A DNA stretch of 59,819 nt from a virus, in the IMG/VR virus record IMGVR_UViG_3300044710_000061, positions 1-59,819 of that record. One strand, 5' to 3'. A model generated the notes under the pieces. That model was not told where the DNA came from. It was given only the letters and a program-made list of their open reading frames with translations, and did not search any database. Within the stretch, counting starts at the first letter, position 1; the number at the start of each line of letters is the position of its first letter. Positions 1-6,904 of the stretch are shown here, in pieces. The position numbers and the translations under genes were made by a program.

Positions 1-510
1 CCGTCAAGACCGTGGACTGTGCGACAGTTTGAGCACGCTTGGGAGATACGCGCAGCCGATGGCGGCTTAATCTGCTTTGTGCAGAGCGAGACCCTTGCCC
101 GCGCCATTGCCGCGATACCGGAAATGCGGGCGCAGATCGGTAGCCTGAAAGCTGAAATAGATTGGCATTGCGAAGAAATCAACCGCCTCCGCGCGGAGAT
201 GGACTACAACGTAAGCATCCGTGAGAGGCTTAAGTTGTTGGAAGATAACAACCGTGACCTCCGCGCCGAAAAGGCGGAGCTACAGAAGCAGAACGACGCT
301 CTAAGAGGAACCTACCCGAGAAACATAGGAGCGGAAATCACAGAGGCATTTGCAGATAACCAGTGCCTACGCGCCGAGAAGGCCACCATCGAAGCGGCCA
401 CGATAGAACGGTGCGCTAAATTGGCGGATGCTCATGACCCATTCGAAGGGGGCATAGAGATGCCTGTTGGCGACGCCATCCGCGCTCTTGCCAAGGAGAA
501 CGAGACGTGA
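1..510 (+). CDS. Coiled-coil early protein, 3' part of gene crossing the window ends
   Basis: This is the larger part of a gene that starts at 59709 and runs through base 59819 into base 1 in the same frame; joined length is about 206 aa. The frame is open from base 1, and the only start here (GTG at 19) has no ribosome binding site. The protein has RLRAE/LRAEKAEL heptad-like repeats (three, near 183, 257 and 364), indicating a coiled coil. It ends in KENET, a short form of the ANETEGK tail shared by the neighbouring genes. Function unknown. Its TGA overlaps the GTG of the next gene. Confidence 0.75.
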   Translation, partial: PSRPWTVRQFEHAWEIRAADGGLICFVQSETLARAIAAIPEMRAQIGSLKAEIDWHCEEINRLRAEMDYNVSIRERLKLLEDNNRDLRAEKAELQKQNDALRGTYPRNIGAEITEAFADNQCLRAEKATIEAATIERCAKLADAHDPFEGGIEMPVGDAIRALAKENET

Positions 511-929
511 ACCAACCCCGAATGGCCCAAACACCCCGTTACCGGAGCAACCCACATGACCCAACCCAGCCCAACGATTGCGCTCACGATTTCTGGCATC
601 ACCTGGATTTTTGCCCTTTATGCACGCGTGACGAAAGAGACCGTCTTCGGACAGAATTAGCCGAATGTAATAGGCTGAAGGCCTATGCTGCGTCTTTAGG
701 CCAGCGAACATACCTTGATCTACACGCCGAGAACGATCGCCTACGCGCGGAGATAGAAAACAAGGAGAACGAGATTTGTGGGCTCATTTTAGATAAAGAC
801 ACTCTGCGTTCGCAGAAGGCGGAGCTAATCGAGATGCTGGCCACCCGCACGACGCATCCGGAATATCTGGAATTGCTGATACGGTACAGTCCTTATAGGA
901 ACGCGAACGAGACGGAGGGAACGTCATGA
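507..929 (+). CDS. Coiled-coil early protein with ANETEGTS tail
   Basis: 140 aa, starting at GTG 507, which overlaps the previous stop (GTGA); AAGGAG lies 8 bases upstream inside the previous gene's tail. The N-terminal part has Cys and His residues (CAHDFWHHLDFCPLC), a possible small metal site. The middle carries DRLRAEIENKENE coiled-coil sequence and a QKAEL segment also found in the neighbours. The C-terminus ANETEGTS belongs to the repeated tail family and contains the ribosome binding site (GGAGG) of the next gene. Function unknown; probably an early host-takeover or accessory protein. Confidence 0.7.
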   Translation: MNQPRMAQTPRYRSNPHDPTQPNDCAHDFWHHLDFCPLCTRDERDRLRTELAECNRLKAYAASLGQRTYLDLHAENDRLRAEIENKENEICGLILDKDTLRSQKAELIEMLATRTTHPEYLELLIRYSPYRNANETEGTS

Positions 930-1186
930 ATGAATTTACGATCGTCTATATAATTCTACGCATGACATTCTCTAATGTCATGTCAACCGGCGTATCTGAA
1001 GTGCGCATTCCTCCGAACGTTGATTGCCAATTGGTAGCAGAAGACTTCGCTAGAAGGCACAAGGGCGAGTATGACGTAAGTTGGGAATGTATTCCAATCT
1101 ACCGGGGCGCAGAGCTTAAAAAGCTTGAGGATGCTTTCGATTCAGCCATCAAGAGACTCGATGGAATCATGGAGAGACCGAGGTAG
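926..1186 (+). CDS. Small early protein, apparently truncated by a nonsense codon
   Basis: 86 aa with GGAGGGAACGTC before ATG 926 and ATGA overlap with the preceding stop. No family recognised. It ends at TAG 1184-1186. Reading on in the same frame from that TAG gives a short stretch ending exactly in ANETERK and a TGA at 1223, the tail found on its neighbours. This suggests the gene once ended at 1225 and lost its last dozen codons to one stop mutation. Confidence 0.65.
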   Translation: MNEFTIVYIILRMTFSNVMSTGVSEVRIPPNVDCQLVAEDFARRHKGEYDVSWECIPIYRGAELKKLEDAFDSAIKRLDGIMERPR

Positions 1187-1221
1187 CGGATATGCAGGCC
1201 AGCGAACGAGACGGAGAGGAA

Positions 1222-1434
1222 ATGAACGGAACTCATCTTGCCGTGCTAATCATAGGGATCATATTTGGCTGGCTTATTAGGGATTCCATGCGGGAAAGAC
1301 CTAGCAGAGCGAACGAGACGGAGGCGAAGAAGGATATAATGTCAGAGGTAGATATTCTTTATAAATTCGACGCAAAGACAGAGGAAGACGCTTTCAAAAA
1401 CTTGGCGCGATCGAACGAGATGGAGGGAAAATGA
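1222..1434 (+). CDS. Single-TM early protein, likely a fusion of two cassette genes
   Basis: 70 aa from ATG 1222, chosen because GGAGAGGAA precedes it directly. Residues 5-18 (HLAVLIIGIIFGWL) form one membrane segment. An ANETEA tail sequence sits in the middle (about residues 30-35), followed by IMSEVDIL and a second tail, SNEMEGK, at the C-terminus. An internal tail next to an internal ATG suggests two neighbouring genes fused in frame. An upstream in-frame ATG at 1192 is less likely. Function unknown. Confidence 0.6.
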   Translation: MNGTHLAVLIIGIIFGWLIRDSMRERPSRANETEAKKDIMSEVDILYKFDAKTEEDAFKNLARSNEMEGK

Positions 1435-1655
1435 CCATTAAGGAATTGGCAGAGCGTGCTTTTGTGGCCTCAGAACGAGTGCGCGCGCTCAGAATGATGA
1501 ACACTCCCTATGAATACGATAAACGGAAAGACGCATTCATCAAATTGGCCGAAGCACAGGAAGACGAAGCGAAGGCTGCTGGGATTCTAGAAGGTGCCAT
1601 CAAGGCCGCGCAATTGATTGCGATGAGAACACCAACAGACGAGACGGAGGCGTGA
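1431..1655 (+). CDS. Small helical early protein
   Basis: 74 aa, ATGA overlap with the preceding stop and GGAGGG just upstream in the previous tail. The sequence is charged and helical (KELAERAF, KLAEAQEDEAKAAG), ending in TPTDETEA, a diverged copy of the shared tail whose GGAGGCG serves the next gene. No family recognised. Confidence 0.65.
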   Translation: MTIKELAERAFVASERVRALRMMNTPYEYDKRKDAFIKLAEAQEDEAKAAGILEGAIKAAQLIAMRTPTDETEA

Positions 1656-1837
1656 TGTTCACCCAAAAACAGATTGACGCGGCGGCGGAATCCCTAAAAA
1701 AGAATCAGCATCTACTCTCATGGTCAGAACTAGCCAAAGGCGCCCTAGAAGCCGCGGAGGCAGCGGCATGGGAGCCGATTGACGCGGCACCGAAGGATGA
1801 CGATAAAGCCCTAATTGAAATACAACGCGAAGATTGA
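1655..1837 (+). CDS. Last small gene of the right early operon
   Basis: About 60 aa, with GGAGGCG directly before GTG 1652/ATG 1655. The sequence (KQIDAAAESL, ALEAAEAAAWEPIDAAPKDD) resembles the small 'W-x-PIDSAPKD' proteins common in alphaproteobacterial phages, but no function is known for them. Its 3' end overlaps the 3' end of the opposing membrane-protein gene by 27 bases. No intrinsic terminator is visible at this convergence. Confidence 0.6.
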   Translation: MFTQKQIDAAAESLKKNQHLLSWSELAKGALEAAEAAAWEPIDAAPKDDDKALIEIQRED

Positions 1838-2209
1838 CAACACGCTCAGCACAAGGGTCACGCCGGCCGTCACTCCGACTTCAAGCGCTGTATCGGTGAA
1901 AATCCTTACCTTGTAAAGAACGCCAAATAGCGCGATCGCAGATCCAATTACTAGGATCCAAGTGTCCAGACTATTCATTATGAGACTGATTTCGCCGCTG
2001 TGGACCTTGTTCCAGAACCATGCCAGCAGAATCAGATTTCCGGTGTGGTGAATGATCAACCCGTTAAAGAAACTAATCTTGGCGTAGGCGTCTCCCAGGC
2101 CACCAACTTGCCAGCACCTCAAACTGTACCGAGCAAACACAAACAGAAGCATGATGCTCGCAACAATCCACCCCACGACCAGAAAATCAATAACGTGAAC
2201 CGTGTTCAT
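1811..2209 (-). CDS. Four-helix membrane protein, last late gene
   Basis: 132 aa with about four hydrophobic segments (near residues 8-26, 45-65, 80-98 and 112-130), so an inner-membrane protein. Its ATG (2209) lies four bases inside the stop of the preceding small gene, so translation is coupled. It lies at the end of the late region, near holin and endolysin genes; an accessory lysis or superinfection-exclusion role is possible but unproven. Confidence 0.65.
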   Translation of the reverse strand: MNTVHVIDFLVVGWIVASIMLLFVFARYSLRCWQVGGLGDAYAKISFFNGLIIHHTGNLILLAWFWNKVHSGEISLIMNSLDTWILVIGSAIALFGVLYKVRIFTDTALEVGVTAGVTLVLSVLSIFALYFN

Positions 2210-2412
2210 TGACCTCGGCGTACTTTCGTGATGTTGCTGATTATAGTGCCGACAGGATCAACTCGATCTCCTATCTTGCCGACGTCGCGCTGCATGTCGA
2301 TAGCTTCCTGATCAAGCTTCGATTGCGCTTGGACCAGTCTATCACGAAAATCGTAATTGGCGACGGAGCCGTGCAATAAGCGGCTTATCTTATTCCGTAG
2401 TCTAATCAACAT
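2206..2412 (-). CDS. Small charged helical protein
   Basis: 68 aa from ATG 2412, whose reading frame begins inside the last codons of the upstream gene (overlap 2402-2412). The sequence is basic and amphipathic (LIRLRNKISRLLHG, DRLVQAQSKLDQEAIDMQRDVGKIGDRVDPVG), compatible with a coiled coil. It sits between a one-TM protein and a four-TM protein. No family recognised. Confidence 0.55.
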   Translation of the reverse strand: MLIRLRNKISRLLHGSVANYDFRDRLVQAQSKLDQEAIDMQRDVGKIGDRVDPVGTIISNITKVRRGQ

Positions 2413-2653
2413 CCTCGGCCTCGTATTCTGAAGGCTCGGGAGCACGACCATGGAGGAAGATGCTACGTAAGGAACGGATAGAGTTGGTTTGCCTAACGGT
2501 GGACTTAAGATAATCTTTGCTAAGGTCACGCTCTCTCTCCTGTGTTTCGAGCCTCTCGGCGCGCTCTAGCCGCCAGAGGTACGCAAAAACAAGAGCAAGT
2601 GCGTACGGCCCTGCCTGGGTGAGAGTGTCTAAAAGAGGCTTTATCTCTTCCAT
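2402..2653 (-). CDS. Small one-TM protein, spanin- or holin-like in shape
   Basis: 83 aa. One membrane segment (about residues 13-27, GPYALALVFAYLW) is followed by a long charged helix (RLERAERLETQERERDLSKDYL). A short N-terminus, single TM and charged coiled coil is the shape of inner-membrane spanins and some holin partners. This is inference from shape and from the lysis-gene neighbourhood, not from a recognised family. Confidence 0.55.
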   Translation of the reverse strand: MEEIKPLLDTLTQAGPYALALVFAYLWRLERAERLETQERERDLSKDYLKSTVRQTNSIRSLRSIFLHGRAPEPSEYEAEDVD

Positions 2654-2659
2654 TGGCGG

Positions 2660-2836
2660 TCACTCGTGATCGCCATTGATTTTAAGATCATGCTTGAGAA
2701 CGATAAATCGAGCCCAAACATGACACAGCCAAACAGGTTTGAGCGTCTCCGTATGTAGAAAAGTGACCATGTCCCGAATTGTGGCCATTCGCATGGCACG
2801 CCGCTCAAGGTCAGCCGCCTCAGCGGGCGTAATCAT
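2660..2836 (-). CDS. Small hypothetical protein between the protease-like gene and the one-TM gene
   Basis: 58 aa, ATG 2836 to TGA 2660. It begins four bases after the stop of the upstream gene (2840), which fits an operon member. Starts MITPAEAADLERRAMR and is amphipathic with a His/Trp-rich middle (LCHVWARF). No ribosome binding site stands out, and no family is recognised. Confidence 0.5.
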   Translation of the reverse strand: MITPAEAADLERRAMRMATIRDMVTFLHTETLKPVWLCHVWARFIVLKHDLKINGDHE

Positions 2837-2839
2837 AGC

Positions 2840-3586
2840 TCAACTGTTGGCCATCACCTTCATATCGTTAAGCAAGTCCGCAAGATGCAGCCCGCGCGGC
2901 GTCACAGTCTGTTGAACGTTCAACCAATCCTGCGCCACTTGGCATACGACTTCGTCGCAGGCTGCTTCGATGAACCGCGGCGTTATGGCTTGCAGTCGGC
3001 CCCAGGTTACGCAAAGAAAGTTGCCGAGCGAGTTGCGGCCAATGATTGGCACATAATGCCCGCCCTCCACCGTAGAGCCCTTTACGACGTCCCACGGCTC
3101 GCTGTGGTCGAATTGATCCTGTTGAGAAGCCGTCATCTGTAGGCCGATGCCGATGCTTCCAAAAAGGAAGGCAGCTTCAGCTATGTTTTGCGGCCGAACC
3201 TCAACGAAGCCAAGTATCTGGTGACCGATGAAGCCGTTATCCTTCCAGTATTGACAGGCTTCAACCATGTCCGTGCCCTGGTCGGTTGATGGGTCAGTCG
3301 GATCATATCCCGTTATTTCGCTGTAAATTCCAAGTACTTGGCTATCCGTGAAATTGACCGAGCTGCCACCTGTAGCAGCCCACATCTTCACTTGGTGCGC
3401 AAATCCAGCGATAACGCAATCGCCTACGGTGTCATTAGCGAGCATTCCCCATTGCATCGCGCTCCACGCCTTGAGGTCACCGAACTTCTTCGGGACTGGC
3501 GGAAGCTCCGCCTTATTGAGATAGTCCCTCAAAAGCAGCTTCATCGCCCCGGGTCTGGGAGGCTTCTTGCCATATTTGAATTTCAT
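2840..3586 (-). CDS. Papain-like (C39-type) cysteine peptidase-fold protein
   Basis: 248 aa from ATG 3586, preferred over GTG 3595 because AGGTGATCGCC precedes it. The conserved block LANDTVGDCVIAGFAHQ carries a Cys in the GDC context of papain/C39-like folds, and the later EGGHYVPIIG supplies a His. A C-terminal ITPRFIEAACDEV segment completes a pattern I recall from uncharacterised phage and bacterial proteins. It may process or bind a peptide; the activity is inferred. It lies just downstream of a phage-encoded outer-membrane barrel. Confidence 0.6.
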   Translation of the reverse strand: MKFKYGKKPPRPGAMKLLLRDYLNKAELPPVPKKFGDLKAWSAMQWGMLANDTVGDCVIAGFAHQVKMWAATGGSSVNFTDSQVLGIYSEITGYDPTDPSTDQGTDMVEACQYWKDNGFIGHQILGFVEVRPQNIAEAAFLFGSIGIGLQMTASQQDQFDHSEPWDVVKGSTVEGGHYVPIIGRNSLGNFLCVTWGRLQAITPRFIEAACDEVVCQVAQDWLNVQQTVTPRGLHLADLLNDMKVMANS

Positions 3587-3595
3587 GGCGATCAC

Positions 3596-4318
3596 CTAGA
3601 AGTTAAATTTCACCACACCACGGTACATGTTGCCTAGGCCAGGGCACACGCCACTTAAGCCACCGCCAAAGCACGCCCCTGTGGTCCTGACCTGATACTC
3701 GCCATACACGTCAGCCACAACGCCGTTGCTCAGGCGACTCCATGCCCCGATTTGAAACGCTGGAGACACTTCCCAAACTCTATTGGTTGTGAATGGATTA
3801 CCAGTATTTGGATCGATGAACTGCGAACTGACATCCTGGAAATGCCCAGCAAGGGCTGCGTAAGGAACTGGCGTGCCGGTAGTCACACCAACAGGTAGGA
3901 TGGGAAGGCTCGGCACGGCGATATTGTTGAATCCAAACTGACCTAAGAACGATGCGATCGCAGCGTTGCCATATCCAGCGCGGATCATCCCATCGAGAGG
4001 ACCGCTAAGAGAGAAACCGTTGGCTGCGCCATTGAGATTAGCGAACCAGATCGTTCCTTCCACGAACCACAGTGAGGTGGGACCAGTGGCACAAGTGTAG
4101 CCAAACCCCGCACCAATCTCGCCCTGCACCACAGATGCGCCAGGAACAGGTGAATTACTGACAGGTCCAGCCCCACCAGCGGCCCCAACCGTCATATAGG
4201 TTCCACAGCCAGTTGCGGGAATGTCACGAGGCAAGAATGGCGCCTTCGTAGGGAGATCAGCCGCGACCGCTGACCAGGAAGCCAGAGCGAACGACGTAGC
4301 GAGAAGAAGCTTTTTCAT
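3596..4318 (-). CDS. Outer-membrane beta-barrel protein with signal peptide
   Basis: 240 aa. Residues 1-20 are a Sec signal peptide (MKKLLLATSFALASW...AVAA), then the mature start DLPTKAP, the hallmark of Omp25/RopB-type porins of Rhizobiales. The body alternates polar and aromatic residues as in beta strands and ends in YRGVVKFNF, a C-terminal aromatic signal for outer-membrane insertion. A phage gene of this type could change the infected cell's surface, for example to block other phages, as Lom-like proteins are thought to. Probably acquired from a host. Confidence 0.7.
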   Translation of the reverse strand: MKKLLLATSFALASWSAVAADLPTKAPFLPRDIPATGCGTYMTVGAAGGAGPVSNSPVPGASVVQGEIGAGFGYTCATGPTSLWFVEGTIWFANLNGAANGFSLSGPLDGMIRAGYGNAAIASFLGQFGFNNIAVPSLPILPVGVTTGTPVPYAALAGHFQDVSSQFIDPNTGNPFTTNRVWEVSPAFQIGAWSRLSNGVVADVYGEYQVRTTGACFGGGLSGVCPGLGNMYRGVVKFNF

Positions 4319-4503
4319 ATCCGTTTTCCTTTCAGCCGATCGAGCCAGTGCCCACGTTTCTGGCGTAGCTTTCTTACATCTTCACGAATACGCCAGACAC
4401 ACACGGGGCAACCCCACGAATGCCCAGTTCGGCTTTCAAACCGGACATAGCGCTTTTGATGCTTCTCGCAGAATAAAGGGGTTCGTAGTGATATAAATGG
4501 CAC
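4315..4503 (-). CDS. Small Cys-containing basic protein
   Basis: 62 aa, TGA overlapping the ATG of the barrel gene (ATGA at 4315-4318). It has Cys12 and a CPVC pair at 32-35 with His residues between, a possible small zinc-binding site, and a strongly basic C-terminal half. Function unknown; possibly a nucleic-acid binding protein. The ribosome binding site is weak, so the start is not certain. Confidence 0.5.
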   Translation of the reverse strand: MPFISLRTPLFCEKHQKRYVRFESRTGHSWGCPVCVWRIREDVRKLRQKRGHWLDRLKGKRI

Positions 4504-4509
4504 AGCGGC

Positions 4510-4785
4510 TTATTTCTTCGCCGCCTCTACCGCATCCTTCTTGACCTGGTCGGCCTCAGCAATCGTGGGGGCTCGAGCGAGTGGTCCAGATCCAACGCCC
4601 ACACCACCCGTTGCCAATGTCAGAAACGCCATGATGACGAACACGCTAAAGCTTACCCAGCCTGAGACGTAAGAAACGTATTCAGGCGGCACCAAGCCGC
4701 TTAGATGTACGGCCCCGCTGGTAAGGCCCTGACCGACGGTCGCAGCGAACTGCAGCCAGAACAGCAGCTTTGGTTCGAATTTCAT
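4510..4785 (-). CDS. Holin candidate, two membrane segments
   Basis: 91 aa from ATG 4785, preceded by AAAGG. There are two hydrophobic segments (about residues 6-26 and 38-62) joined by a short turn (VPPEYV), then a charged, Ala/Lys-rich tail. Small size, two TM helices, charged tail and closeness to the endolysin gene fit a class II holin. An upstream ORF extension is rejected because it lacks a ribosome binding site. Confidence 0.55.
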   Translation of the reverse strand: MKFEPKLLFWLQFAATVGQGLTSGAVHLSGLVPPEYVSYVSGWVSFSVFVIMAFLTLATGGVGVGSGPLARAPTIAEADQVKKDAVEAAKK

Positions 4786-4880
4786 TGAGTATGCCTTTCG
4801 CTGGAGGTGTTCAAAATTAGACAGACCTAAGCATCCCCACCATGGCAAACAGGACAATGCCGAGGTTGGGAGGCCGAGCC

Positions 4881-5066
4881 ATGTTTGATCAGTCAGGTAG
4901 GCTGATTTGCCAGGAATGCGCTACTGCCATGCTGATTGTCAGCATTCTGCCAGGCGAAGTTCTGTTCCAATGCACAAACGGCGCATGCCTAAAGACGAAG
5001 GTTTACGAGAAATCAACTCGGAAGCAGACACCCCAAAAATCTAAGGAGCAGCCATCGCCATCTTGA
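4881..5066 (+). CDS. Plus-strand zinc-ribbon-like small protein
   Basis: 61 aa from ATG 4881, chosen because GGGAGG lies about 9 bases upstream. It has CQEC (near residue 10) and CTNGAC (near residue 35), a four-Cys zinc-ribbon arrangement, followed by a Lys-rich tail. It runs against the late genes and overlaps the 3' end of the endolysin gene by 26 bases; no minus-strand gene competes with its body. Function unknown. Confidence 0.5.
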   Translation: MFDQSGRLICQECATAMLIVSILPGEVLFQCTNGACLKTKVYEKSTRKQTPQKSKEQPSPS

Positions 5067-5598
5067 GAGCCGCAGCTCCGATCTCTGAAGTTCGCCTCGT
5101 CCAGTCAGTCCCAAAATATTTAAAGCCATTCATCATTTTGTATACCGTAAAACGGCGAGCGGTGAAAGCTGGATTCAGGTTTACGTGGCTGCAGGCAAAC
5201 ACAGCCGACGCTGTCTCCGTTCCCCAACTGCCATCAACCTGAACCTTGAGGCAATGCTGAAGGATTTTGGTTGCCTCAGTACAGCCCATGTTTACGGCGG
5301 AATCGAAGTATTGAAGGTCAAGGCCAGCAGGCAGGTCGCCGCAATGCGGCAGCCAGTAGTGGCCCTTATAGATATCCAGCCCCTCCAACTGAGTGCACAG
5401 CCTAACGTCTTGGCAGTGTAGTCCCTGGCCTTTACGGAACTGATCGTACTCCCGCTGGATTATCCCGCACATGGTTTCCCCACCGGGGTCATGCTTATCA
5501 TTGCTGAAGTTGCGCGGATCGCTCCAGTTGGAGCTGTCAGGGCACTCCTGGGCAAGCGTAAATGGCAGGCAGATAGAGAAGCGATCGGTCATCTTCAT
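5041..5598 (-). CDS. Endolysin, glycoside hydrolase 108-type N-acetylmuramidase
   Basis: 185 aa. The N-terminus has the GH108 pattern: a catalytic Glu (E18 in LAQECP), then a segment ending DKHDPGGETMCGI, matching the family's DPGGxTxxGI motif. The C-terminal half (KVQVDGSWGTETASAVF) looks like the family's peptidoglycan-binding part. No signal peptide, so it would need the holin to reach the wall. ATGA overlap with the upstream basic protein. Confidence 0.8.
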   Translation of the reverse strand: MKMTDRFSICLPFTLAQECPDSSNWSDPRNFSNDKHDPGGETMCGIIQREYDQFRKGQGLHCQDVRLCTQLEGLDIYKGHYWLPHCGDLPAGLDLQYFDSAVNMGCTEATKILQHCLKVQVDGSWGTETASAVFACSHVNLNPAFTARRFTVYKMMNGFKYFGTDWTRRTSEIGAAALKMAMAAP

Positions 5599-5795
5599 GC
5601 GCTCTTAAGTGCTAACAATCGAGCATGCACAACGTCTTTGTCATGGCCATCCCAACCCTTCGTGTATGTACGACCTCTGCGCTTAGGAGGCCGATTCTTC
5701 CGATCATATCTCTTCCGATAGAGATCGCATTTCTCCGGATTTCTCTTCTGCCATTCCCTTGTGTATCTGAGGCGATTGACCTTCCAAGTTTTCAT
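5595..5795 (-). CDS. Small highly basic protein in the lysis cassette
   Basis: 66 aa, ATG 5795 overlapping the stop of the 44-aa membrane gene (ATGA) and its own stop overlapping the endolysin start (ATGA). Very rich in Arg, Lys and Tyr (REWQKRNPEKCDLYRKRYDRK), like the DNA-binding flanks of some HNH proteins, but without an HNH core. Function unknown. Confidence 0.6.
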   Translation of the reverse strand: MKTWKVNRLRYTREWQKRNPEKCDLYRKRYDRKNRPPKRRGRTYTKGWDGHDKDVVHARLLALKSA

Positions 5796-5926
5796 GCTCC
5801 TGGCTTCCAAATTCCAAGGAGAAACCCAAAAGACGCGCCAACAAACAGGCCAAGCAGCATTCCGCTGATTTCAAAATCAATCCATCCTGCACATGCAATG
5901 GCGGAGTCACTAAGCAATTCCCTCAT
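5792..5926 (-). CDS. 44-aa single-TM protein, holin/antiholin candidate
   Basis: A short gene fixed by ATGA overlaps at both ends: ATG 5926 overlaps the upstream TGA, and its TGA overlaps ATG 5795. After a short polar start (MRELLSDSA) it has one long hydrophobic segment (SGMLLGLFVGASFGFLLGIW). Position directly upstream of the endolysin suggests a small holin, antiholin or lysis modulator. Confidence 0.6.
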   Translation of the reverse strand: MRELLSDSAIACAGWIDFEISGMLLGLFVGASFGFLLGIWKPGA

Positions 5927-6288
5927 GCGCCCGGCCCCGGAATAAAACAGCGAATCAACTTCTTTCCGGTGTCATCAGTAACGCTGGACGAGAACCACAC
6001 AACGGCACGCTGCACAGGATTTGGCACATCAACCACAGCGTCTTCCGGTATCTGCCGCCATTCCCCTTCGACGACAGCCCAGTAGTGTCCGTCTTTAATA
6101 TCCCAGTCGGTTGGATGGCCGTCGGCCTCCGAGCAGCAGAGCATTCCCTTTCCGTTGTGCTGCTGTATGAACCAATCCTTCTGGCCTTGCGTAATATCAG
6201 GCCACTCGTCCGCAACGTTTTCCCATTTGCCATGCGAGAATGTAGAAACACACACGAGCGCCAACGCGCCCGCGAGAGCACGGAGCAT
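5923..6288 (-). CDS. Secreted small protein of rhizobial phage type
   Basis: 121 aa from ATG 6288 (AAAGG upstream). Signal peptide at residues 1-20 (LRALAGALALVCVSTFSHG). The mature part has CCSEADGHPTDWDI, GHYWAVVEGEW, NPVQRAVVWF and a terminal RCFIPGPGA, a pattern I recall from uncharacterised Bradyrhizobium and phage proteins. Three Cys could form disulphides in the periplasm. First gene of the lysis cassette; role unknown. Confidence 0.7.
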   Translation of the reverse strand: MLRALAGALALVCVSTFSHGKWENVADEWPDITQGQKDWFIQQHNGKGMLCCSEADGHPTDWDIKDGHYWAVVEGEWRQIPEDAVVDVPNPVQRAVVWFSSSVTDDTGKKLIRCFIPGPGA

Positions 6289-6320
6289 CAAGTTTTACCT
6301 TTCATGTTGGAGATTGACGG

Positions 6321-6350
6321 TTGACGCCCTACCACCTGCGGGCGTATAAC
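6321..6350 (+). promoter_or_regulatory. Sigma70-type promoter of the plus-strand moron
   Basis: TTGACG at 6321-6326 and TATAAC at 6345-6350, 18 bases apart, ahead of four coupled plus-strand genes that start at 6415. It lies in the gap between divergent genes, where such a promoter is expected. Confidence 0.6.
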
Positions 6351-6355
6351 ATAGC

Positions 6356-6389
6356 GGCCTCCAGAAGCGTTCCCGCGCTCCTGAAGGCC
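6356..6389 (+). promoter_or_regulatory. Hairpin in the moron leader
   Basis: Arms at 6356-6369 and 6376-6389 pair over 14 positions with two mismatches, loop of 6 bases. It sits between the promoter and the first gene. No T-run follows, so an mRNA-stability or attenuation structure is more likely than a terminator. Confidence 0.45.
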
Positions 6390-6414
6390 TAACCCTCGCC
6401 AGTGGAGTGAACAC

Positions 6415-6627
6415 ATGGCTCAGGCTACCCAATCCCATATCACATCCGACCTGCGTCAGTCACGGTACTATACAACCGTGCTGCGCACACTTGCGTCAAG
6501 GTTCGATTGGCATACGGCCGACGGACGTCGCAGGATCATTTACCTATCGCTGCGCGCCGGGACCACTTGGCCGGCCGCGCATGCATGGAAGGTGTCCCGC
6601 CGCTGGGTGGAGGACACCGCGCGATGA
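6415..6627 (+). CDS. First gene of the plus-strand moron
   Basis: 70 aa with GTGGAGTGAACAC before ATG 6415. Arg-rich and helical (SDLRQSRYYTTVLRTLASRFDWH, AAHAWKVSRRWVEDTAR), perhaps a small DNA-binding or regulatory protein. No family recognised. Expressed from the promoter at 6321 and coupled to the next gene by ATGA at 6624. Confidence 0.6.
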   Translation: MAQATQSHITSDLRQSRYYTTVLRTLASRFDWHTADGRRRIIYLSLRAGTTWPAAHAWKVSRRWVEDTAR

Positions 6628-6731
6628 TACGCTTCATCCTCATCAGCGCTGGACTGCTCGTCCTGAGCGTTCCGCCCACCATCGGCGGCCTTGCATATTG
6701 GCTGCTTTTGTATCAACCGTTCATGCCGTGA
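6624..6731 (+). CDS. 35-aa membrane peptide
   Basis: ATG 6624 overlaps the previous TGA (ATGA). Almost entirely hydrophobic (IRFILISAGLLVLSV, then GGLAYWLLLYQPF), so one or two short membrane segments. Possible membrane effector of the moron; function unknown. Confidence 0.55.
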   Translation: MIRFILISAGLLVLSVPPTIGGLAYWLLLYQPFMP

Positions 6732-6739
6732 GGTGAGCA

Positions 6740-6904
6740 ATGACACCGCAAGAAGCTGCCCGTGAATTAAACCTAATAGCCCGTAGACTTATGGAAGTTC
6801 AGAATGAACTTGCAAACGAGATTGCCAACATTCGCAAAGTGACGGACAATTTTCGATCTTCACCGGAGATGCCGGAACCTAGCCGGTCAAGCCATTACTC
6901 ATGA
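6740..6904 (+). CDS. 54-aa helical moron protein
   Basis: ATG 6740 with AGGTGAG four bases upstream; its TGA overlaps ATG 6901 of the next gene. Amphipathic helical sequence (QEAARELNLIARRLMEVQNELANEI) suggests a coiled coil, with a short Pro/Ser tail. Function unknown. Confidence 0.6.
   Translation: MTPQEAARELNLIARRLMEVQNELANEIANIRKVTDNFRSSPEMPEPSRSSHYS

Larger units (their letters stand above)
484..1655 (+). repeat. Left block of ANETE tail/RBS cassettes
   Basis: Repeated sequence of the form GCGAACGAGACGGAGGGGAAATGA at gene ends. Copies seen near 496-510 (short), 903-928, 1202-1225 (after a stop, now untranslated in that frame), 1310-1335 (inside a gene), 1413-1434 and 1636-1655. Each encodes (A)NETEGK or a variant, and its GGAGG is the ribosome binding site for the following gene. 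The same cassette recurs at 58644-59359, on the other side of the circular junction. Confidence 0.85.

Noticed and set aside
6356-6389. Intrinsic terminator in the moron leader
   Set aside because: The hairpin has no following T-run and lies upstream of well-supported genes of the same strand.
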